In this document: piece by piece, positions 54,418 to 61,261 of the stretch
How positions within the stretch are numbered: the stretch's first letter is position 1
Layout: every line of letters starts with the position of its first letter
Program-made: the position numbers and the translations under genes
Assembly: GCA_036557885.1 (NCBI GenBank)
Contig: DATBGS010000059.1
Location: 124,001-188,000 of the forward strand
DNA from: DATBGS01 sp036557885
Lineage (GTDB): Bacteria; Chloroflexota; Ktedonobacteria; Ktedonobacterales; DATBGS01
Reading direction: 5' to 3'
DNA length: 64,000 nucleotides
The notes under the pieces: generated by a model
The model's input: the letters and a program-made list of their open reading frames with translations, nothing else
The model's database searches: none
Told to the model about the DNA's origin: nothing

Positions 54418-57400
54418 CTAGTTTGTCTGGGCTATTCGGCCCGCTTGCCCCCGATAGCGCGCCCCGCGTGCTAATGGTATGTCCGTTGGTTGCTCGTATG
54501 TGCTCTTCTGCTCCTTCAGATATGCTTCGAGGCGGAGGGCAAAGCGAGCGATGGTAGGTGCTTCAAAGAGGGTGCGCAAGGGCAGCGCGCAATGGAAGGT
54601 ATCGAAGATGCGCGCCATGAGTTGGGTGGCTAAGAGCGAGTGGCCGCCCAGATCGAAGAAGTTGTCGTGGATGCCCACCGGGTCGCGGTGGAGCACCTGC
54701 CCCCACAAGGAGGCAAGCTGAGCCTCGGTAGCGGTGCGCGGAGGAACATACGGCTGGTCGGACTGAGCAGCCCAGTCGGGAGGAGGCAGCGCCTGGTGAT
54801 TGAGTTTGCCGTGTGGGGTAAGTGGCAGCGCCTCCAGCACGATGAAGGCAGCAGGGACCATATAGTCCGGTAGCTGCTCCTGCGTGTGCTGGCGCAGTTC
54901 CGCAGGAGTGGGGCTGGCGGACACCTCAGCCGAGACGAGATAGGCGACCAGACGCTTCTCTTCTGGAGTATCTGTGCGCACCGTGACGAGGGCTTGAGAG
55001 ACGGCAGGATGGGTGGTGAGTACGCTTTCGATCTCACCCAGTTCAATGCGAAACCCGCGCAGCTTGACCTGTTGATCCAGCCGTCCCAGATACTCGAAGC
55101 TGCCATCGCGCCGAAAGCGAACGAGGTCGCCGGTGCGGTAGAGGCGAGCGCCGGAGGAGTGGCTGAAGGGATGGGGAACAAAGCGCGCGGCGGTCAGGTC
55201 TGGCCGGTTGAGATAGCCCCGCGCCAGTCCCGCCCCTCCGACGTAGAGTTCGCCTGGCACTCCGATTGGGACAGGCTGAAGGTAGGCATCAAGCACATAC
55301 ATTTGGAGATCAGGGATTGGGATGCCTATCGGGCTGGCCGCGCTGGTGTCCAGGTCTGCCTGTGCCAGCAGGCGATAGGTGACGTGTACGGTGGTTTCGG
55401 TAATCCCATACATATTGACCAATTGAGGGGATTGATCGCCGTGCCGCTCGAACCAGGGGCGCAAACTCTGGAGTTCCAAGGCTTCGCCCCCAAAGATGAC
55501 CAGGCGAAGGTCCGACTGTGTTGAGAGGGTGGGCCGGGTCTGCTCTCCCTGTATCAATTGCCGGAAAGCGGAAGGGGTTTGATTCAGGACCGTCACCTGC
55601 TGAGCTGTCAGTAGCTCAGCGAACAGTTCTGGGGTACGACTGACCCAGTAGGGCACAACGACCAACCGCCCGCCATACAGTAGGGCGCCCCAGAGTTCCC
55701 AAACGGAGAAATCAAAGGCGTAGGAATGAAACAATGTCCAGGTATCCGCCTCAGAGAAATGGAACCAGGGGAAGGTGGCGGCGAAGAGCCGGAGAACCTG
55801 ACGATGACAGATGAGCGTGCCTTTTGGCGTGCCGGTGGAGCCAGAGGTATAGATGACATACGCCAGGTTGTCCAACTGTACCCCAGTTTCAGGGGACGAG
55901 GTTGGCTGCTGGGCCAGTTGGGGCCAGTCCTCATCCAGACACAACACGCGCGCCAGATTCGATGGCAGGCGATCTCTCAGACGTGTCAGGGTGAGCAGGA
56001 TACCAACAGCGGCATCCTGAACCATAAACGCCAGGCGCTCCTGCGGGTAAGTAGAATCAAGCGGGACATAGGCGCCGCCTGCTTTGAGAATGCCGAGCAG
56101 CCCAATGACCAGTTCCAGCGAGCGTTCCATACAGAGGCCGACGCGCACTTCCGGCCCGACCCCTGACTCGCGGAGGTAATGAGCAAGCTGATTGGCGCGG
56201 GCATCCAGTTCCGAATACGTCAACTGCTGTTCCTCAAAGCTCAAGGCGATGGCATCTGGTCGCTCGGCTACTTGAGCCTCCAGGCGCTTATGAAGACATT
56301 GATCTGGAATAGCAGGCTGAGATGTGGTGCCCCAGGCAGCCAGAAGGCGCTCTTGCTGCTCCATCGTCAGCATGGACAACTTGCTCAGGTGCTGCTCTGG
56401 CTGGGCCACGATGCTTTGCAACAGTGTTTGATACCGATCAGCAAGCCGGGCAATGGTTTCGGCGTCGAAAAGGTCCGTATTATATTCCAGTATCCCTGGC
56501 AGGTTGGTTCCGGTATCGGTGAGAATCAAGGAGAGGTCAAACTTGGCTGTCCTGTTTTCCCAGAGCACCGGCTCTAGCTCCAGCCCAGGGAATTCGACTG
56601 ATGCGGGGGCATCTTCGTGCTCCATAGCGAAAGCCACCTGGAAGAGAGGAGCGTAGCTCTGGCTGCGCTCAGGATTGAGGTCTTCGACCAGCTTCTCAAA
56701 GGGTAATTCTTGATGTTCATAGGCGCCCAGGCAGACTTCGCGCACATGCTGCAAAAGCTGGAGGAAGGTGAGATTGCCAGAGAGATTGGTGCGTAACGCC
56801 AAGGTGTTGACAAACAGGCCCATCAGCCCTTCGAGTTCGACACGAGCGCGCCCGGATACCGGCGTGCCCACCACGATGTCTTTCTGCCCGCTGGAGCGCC
56901 ACAGCAGCGTCTGGAAGGCCGCCAGCAGCGTCATAAAAAGCGTTACACCTGCCTGACGACTCAGCGCCTGCAATGCCTGATGCAGCTCTTTCCCAAGCTG
57001 GAAGGTCAGATGAGCACCCCGGTAGCGGTTCACCGCTGGCCTGCGGTGATCGGTGGGCAGGTCGAGGAGAGGAGGCGCGTCGGCCAACTGCGCTCGCCAG
57101 TAACTCAGATACTTCTCCAGCCGTGTTCCTTGCAACCACTCGCGTTGAGAAGTCGCATAGTCGGCATACTGGATGGGCAAGTTGGGCAAGGCTGGGGACT
57201 GGCCCAGCGTGAACGCGCCGTAGCAGGCGCTCAGATCACGCCAGAAGATCGCGCTGGACCAGCGGTCGGTGATGATATGATGAAAGGTGACGACAAGCAC
57301 ATGCTCACTGGGAGCCAGGCGCAGCAGGTGGACACGCAGCAGGGGGCTGTGTGTCAGATCGAATGGAAGTTCGTTGGCCTGCTGGAGGAGGGGAACCAGC

Positions 57401-57765
57401 AGCGACGCACACTCTGACTCTGGCAAGCCACTCAGATCGGTCAGAGGCAGCGGTAGCTCCAGATGAGGAGCGATGGCCTGGTAGGGACGGCCCTCCACCG
57501 CGACGAAGGAGGTGCGCAGAACTTCGTGCCGCCCCACCACCGCTTGCACGCTCTGCCAGAGCGCGGCCAGGTCTAGTTTCCCCTTCAGCCTCAGAGGAGG
57601 GGTGTACGTAATGTAGACGGGATTATTGGGATCGAGTTGATCAAGGAACCACAGGCGTTCTTGCGCAAAGGAGGGCAGGAAGAGGTCTTCCTCAAGGGCG
57701 TTCCTCTGCTCCTGATCAGTCTGGTGAATGTCTGCCGGGCTGTACTCTGAGTCGTAAACGGCCAT
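54418..57765 (-). CDS. NRPS, C-A-PCP (Thr)
   Basis: This single-module synthetase has about 1115 residues. The C domain begins at SFAQERLWFLDQL and has HHIITDR (near 166), with Arg in place of Gly. The A domain (TSGSTG near 642) reads DFWNIGMVHK, the Thr code, and is closely similar to the A domain of the gene at 36831. The PCP has GGHS near 1040. ATG 57765 was chosen over 57927 because the longer form overlaps the previous gene and adds unlike sequence. The C-terminal end and downstream bases are almost a copy of those of the previous gene. Confidence 0.94.
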   Translation of the reverse strand: MAVYDSEYSPADIHQTDQEQRNALEEDLFLPSFAQERLWFLDQLDPNNPVYITYTPPLRLKGKLDLAALWQSVQAVVGRHEVLRTSFVAVEGRPYQAIAPHLELPLPLTDLSGLPESECASLLVPLLQQANELPFDLTHSPLLRVHLLRLAPSEHVLVVTFHHIITDRWSSAIFWRDLSACYGAFTLGQSPALPNLPIQYADYATSQREWLQGTRLEKYLSYWRAQLADAPPLLDLPTDHRRPAVNRYRGAHLTFQLGKELHQALQALSRQAGVTLFMTLLAAFQTLLWRSSGQKDIVVGTPVSGRARVELEGLMGLFVNTLALRTNLSGNLTFLQLLQHVREVCLGAYEHQELPFEKLVEDLNPERSQSYAPLFQVAFAMEHEDAPASVEFPGLELEPVLWENRTAKFDLSLILTDTGTNLPGILEYNTDLFDAETIARLADRYQTLLQSIVAQPEQHLSKLSMLTMEQQERLLAAWGTTSQPAIPDQCLHKRLEAQVAERPDAIALSFEEQQLTYSELDARANQLAHYLRESGVGPEVRVGLCMERSLELVIGLLGILKAGGAYVPLDSTYPQERLAFMVQDAAVGILLTLTRLRDRLPSNLARVLCLDEDWPQLAQQPTSSPETGVQLDNLAYVIYTSGSTGTPKGTLICHRQVLRLFAATFPWFHFSEADTWTLFHSYAFDFSVWELWGALLYGGRLVVVPYWVSRTPELFAELLTAQQVTVLNQTPSAFRQLIQGEQTRPTLSTQSDLRLVIFGGEALELQSLRPWFERHGDQSPQLVNMYGITETTVHVTYRLLAQADLDTSAASPIGIPIPDLQMYVLDAYLQPVPIGVPGELYVGGAGLARGYLNRPDLTAARFVPHPFSHSSGARLYRTGDLVRFRRDGSFEYLGRLDQQVKLRGFRIELGEIESVLTTHPAVSQALVTVRTDTPEEKRLVAYLVSAEVSASPTPAELRQHTQEQLPDYMVPAAFIVLEALPLTPHGKLNHQALPPPDWAAQSDQPYVPPRTATEAQLASLWGQVLHRDPVGIHDNFFDLGGHSLLATQLMARIFDTFHCALPLRTLFEAPTIARFALRLEAYLKEQKSTYEQPTDIPLARGARYRGQAGRIAQTN

Positions 57766-57781
57766 AGCCAACCTGCTCCTC

Positions 57782-60700
57782 CTAGTTCGTCCGAGTTGTT
57801 TGGCCTGCTGGTCCCCGATAGCGCGCCCTCTGCACGAACGGCATGACCTCTGGCTGTTTCTCTGTATCAGGTTGCTGGCAATATTCCTCGAGGCGGAGGG
57901 CAAAGCGAGCAATGGTGGGCGCCTCAAAGAGGGTGCGCAACGGAAGTGCCGAATGGAAGGTATCGAAGATGCGCGCCATGAGTTGGGTGGCTAAGAGCGA
58001 GTGGCCGCCCAGTTCGAAGAAGTTGTCGTGGATGCCCACCGAGTCGCGGTGGAGCACCTGTCCCCACAAGACAGCAAGCTTGGTTTCCGTAACGGTACGT
58101 GGCGGCACCGCCGGGAGAGCGGATTGGGCTGCCCAGTCAGGGGGAGGCAGCGCCTGCTGATTGAGCTTGCCGTGTGGGGTGAGCGGCAGCTTCTCCAACA
58201 CGACGAAAGCAGCAGGGACCATGTAATCCGGCAGCAGCTCCTGGGCGTGCTGGCGCAGTTCAGCGGGAGAGGGACCGGCAGACGCCTCAGTTTGCACCAC
58301 ATAGGCAACCAGGCGCTGGTCGCCAGGGGTGTCTTCCCGCAGGGTGATCAGCGCCTGGGAGACGGCAGGATGGGAGATGAGTACGCCTTCTATCTCACCC
58401 AGTTCAATGCGGAACCCATGCAGCTTGATTTGTTCATCTCTGCGCCCGATAAACTCAATAACCCCATTGGGGCGAGCGCGAACAAGATCGCCGGTGCGGT
58501 AGAGGCGCGCGCCGGGGGAGCGGCTGAAGGGATGCGGCACAAAGCGCTCGGCAGTCAGGTCTGGCCGGTTGAGATAGCCCCGCGCCAGTCCATCCCCGCC
58601 AATATAGAGTTCTCCAGGGACTCCAATCGGCACAGGCTCAAAGCGAGCGTCGAGGATGTATGCCTGGATGCGGGGCAAGGGTCGGCCTAATGGAGTTGTG
58701 CTGTAAGCTGGCTCATTGGTGGAGATTTCTCGCGGAACAGGATAGATTAAGACCCCCACAGTGGTTTCTGTTGGTCCGTAATGGTTAATCACCTGGCAGC
58801 CTGGATGCTTTGCCGCCAGTCCATGAACCCATTCCCACGAAGACGCCTCTCCTCCAATAATCAGGCGCTGGCGTGGCAAGAGAGACTCACCTGCTACTGT
58901 TTGCAAAGCTCGCAGATGGGAGGGGGCGATCTTGAGGCAATCAATGGATTGAGCGCGGAAGGCTTCGTTCAGCCCTATTGCGTCGAGCGCTTGCTCACGC
59001 GAGAAGAGGTGGAGGGTTTGCCCCAGAAACAGAGAGGAATAGAGCAAGGTAACCGTAGAATCAACCGTGAGGGGTTGAACCAGCGCAAAGCGGGTACAGG
59101 CGGCTAATCCCAGGTCGCTCAGGCAGGCGTAGACATAATGCGCAACTTGCGCGTGGGTAATGAGCACCCCTTTCGGTTGCCCTGTTGAGCCTGAAGTGTA
59201 GAGCACATACGCCAGGTTATCGGGCAAGACGTCCCAGGAACCATTTGCCGTTTTTTGCTGCGCGACCAGTTCCCAGTCGCTGTCCAGGGAGCACAGCGTA
59301 TACGCTTGTGCTCCCTGGACAGCGAATTGTGAGCGCCATTGCCGCTGAGTCAGCACCACGTTAATCAGGCTATCAGCGAGCATGAATGCCAGACGTTCTC
59401 TGGGGGAGTAAGGATCAAGCGGGACATAGGCGCCGCCCGCTTTGAGGATGCCGAGCAAGCCAATGATGGCCTCGACAGAGCGATCCAGGCAGAGGCCGAC
59501 GCGCACTTCCGGCCCAACACCTAGCTCCCTGAGATGATGAGCAAGCTGATTGGCGCGCGTGTTGAGTTCGGCATAGGTAAGCTGCTGATCTTCAAGGACC
59601 AGTGCAATTGCATCTGGCCGCTCGGTCACCCGATCCTCAAAGACCGTATGCAGACAGCGGTTCGTGGGCAAAGGCGTCGGTGGGTGGTCCCACTCACCCA
59701 ACATCTGCGCTCGTTCCGCTTGATTGAGCATGGGAAGGTCAGCTAGCTGTTGGTCTGGATTTGCCACAATGCTTTCCAGGAGCGTCTGGAAATGGCGAGC
59801 GAGCCGGATGATGGTGTCTGGGGTGAAGAGGTCGGTATTGTACTCAAGCCGGCCCAGCAGGGCAGTGGGGGTTTCCACCAGGGTCAAGGAGAGGTCAAAC
59901 TTCGAAGTGTTGTTGGCCCAGGAGATAGATTCCCAGGTCAAGCCTGGCAGCTTGATAGCAGTACCTGGCGCATGCTCCAGCGAAAAAGCTACCTGGTAGA
60001 GAGGCGAGTAGCTGAGATTGCGTTCAGGCTGCAATTCTTCGACGAGTTTCTCAAAGGGCAGTTCCTGATGCTCATACGCGCTCAAGCAGACTGAGCGGAC
60101 ACGCTGGAGCAGTTGCCGGAAGGTAGGATTGCCGGAGAGATCGGAGCGCAAAACCAGCGTATTGATAAACAGCCCGATCAATGGCTCCAGTTCCAGGCGC
60201 GTGCGGCTGGTGATTGAGGTGCCAACCACGATGTCATCCTGGCCGCTGTAGCGCATCAGCAGTGTCTGAAAAGCGGCGAGCAGTGTCATGAAGAGTGTCG
60301 CGCCCTCCCGCGCGCTCAGCGCTCGCAAACCCTGAAGCGTGGCCGGAAGTTCAAAGCCTAGATGGGAGCCACCGTACCTTTTGACTGTGGGGCGGGGAAA
60401 GTCTGTAGGGAGTTCTAGCAGGGGAGGTACTCCCGCAAGTTGTTGGCGCCAATAGTCCCTGTGGTGTGCCAGTGCTTCTCCCTGGAGCCGTTCACGTTGC
60501 CAGAGCGCATAATCTGCATACTGAATGGGCAACTCAGGCAATGAAGGCGGTAATTGCTGGTCAGTGGTCTTGGAGTATTCAGCGTAGAAGGTGGTCAGTT
60601 CATTTAAAAACAGATTCCCCGAGGCGCGGTCTGCGATAACATGATGCAAGGTAGTAAGCAAAATATGTTCTTCGGGGCCGAGCCGAAGCAGATAGAGATG

Positions 60701-61261
60701 CAGGAGTGGTCCGCGACCGAGATCGAAAGTTACGCAACCCGCCTCTGCAAATAGCCGCTGCGCCTCTGCCTGGCGCTCTTCCTCCGACAGGGCCATCAGA
60801 TCGAAGACGGGCAACGGAAGATGTACGGTTGGCGCAATAACCTGGCAAGGTCTGCCTTGAACACTGACAAAGGTGGTACGCAGATTCTCATGTCGGTGTA
60901 CTACGGCGTTCAGGCTCTTCTCCAGCGCCTCTCTCTGGACCTGCCCAACCAACTTCATCGCGTGAGGTTCGACATAGGCATAACTTTCGGGTTCTAATTG
61001 CTGAAGGAACCACAAGCGCTCTTGCGAAAAAGAGAGTGGGAGCACCCCTTCGCGTTTCGCCGGGAGGAGGGGGCGTGGAATATTGGCCTGTTGGGAGGCT
61101 GGTCGCAGGTAAGCCAGTATCTCTGCTTTGCGTTGACGCAATTCTTCGCGCAGAGCAGGGGTCAAGGCGTCCCTGGTTGCGCGGTAGCGGAGGTTGTCCC
61201 CATCAACCCAGATGCTGATGCCGCGTTGTGATAGCTCACCAAGAAATTCAGCCATGCTCAT
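57782..61261 (-). CDS. NRPS, TubC docking-C-A-PCP (Asp/Asn)
   Basis: This single-module synthetase has about 1159 residues. Residues 1-52 form a TubC-type N-terminal docking domain (FLGELSQRGISIWVDGDNLR), which pairs with the tail of the preceding protein. The C domain has HHVIADR (near 210). The A domain (TSGSTG near 690) reads DSTKIGHVGK, which differs from Asp/Asn codes of the DLTK-type mainly at position 236; Asp or Asn is predicted. PCP GGHS is near 1084. The start overlaps the previous stop by 4 bases (ATGA), with GGAGG upstream; an ATG six codons earlier is less likely. Confidence 0.94.
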   Translation of the reverse strand: MSMAEFLGELSQRGISIWVDGDNLRYRATRDALTPALREELRQRKAEILAYLRPASQQANIPRPLLPAKREGVLPLSFSQERLWFLQQLEPESYAYVEPHAMKLVGQVQREALEKSLNAVVHRHENLRTTFVSVQGRPCQVIAPTVHLPLPVFDLMALSEEERQAEAQRLFAEAGCVTFDLGRGPLLHLYLLRLGPEEHILLTTLHHVIADRASGNLFLNELTTFYAEYSKTTDQQLPPSLPELPIQYADYALWQRERLQGEALAHHRDYWRQQLAGVPPLLELPTDFPRPTVKRYGGSHLGFELPATLQGLRALSAREGATLFMTLLAAFQTLLMRYSGQDDIVVGTSITSRTRLELEPLIGLFINTLVLRSDLSGNPTFRQLLQRVRSVCLSAYEHQELPFEKLVEELQPERNLSYSPLYQVAFSLEHAPGTAIKLPGLTWESISWANNTSKFDLSLTLVETPTALLGRLEYNTDLFTPDTIIRLARHFQTLLESIVANPDQQLADLPMLNQAERAQMLGEWDHPPTPLPTNRCLHTVFEDRVTERPDAIALVLEDQQLTYAELNTRANQLAHHLRELGVGPEVRVGLCLDRSVEAIIGLLGILKAGGAYVPLDPYSPRERLAFMLADSLINVVLTQRQWRSQFAVQGAQAYTLCSLDSDWELVAQQKTANGSWDVLPDNLAYVLYTSGSTGQPKGVLITHAQVAHYVYACLSDLGLAACTRFALVQPLTVDSTVTLLYSSLFLGQTLHLFSREQALDAIGLNEAFRAQSIDCLKIAPSHLRALQTVAGESLLPRQRLIIGGEASSWEWVHGLAAKHPGCQVINHYGPTETTVGVLIYPVPREISTNEPAYSTTPLGRPLPRIQAYILDARFEPVPIGVPGELYIGGDGLARGYLNRPDLTAERFVPHPFSRSPGARLYRTGDLVRARPNGVIEFIGRRDEQIKLHGFRIELGEIEGVLISHPAVSQALITLREDTPGDQRLVAYVVQTEASAGPSPAELRQHAQELLPDYMVPAAFVVLEKLPLTPHGKLNQQALPPPDWAAQSALPAVPPRTVTETKLAVLWGQVLHRDSVGIHDNFFELGGHSLLATQLMARIFDTFHSALPLRTLFEAPTIARFALRLEEYCQQPDTEKQPEVMPFVQRARYRGPAGQTTRTN

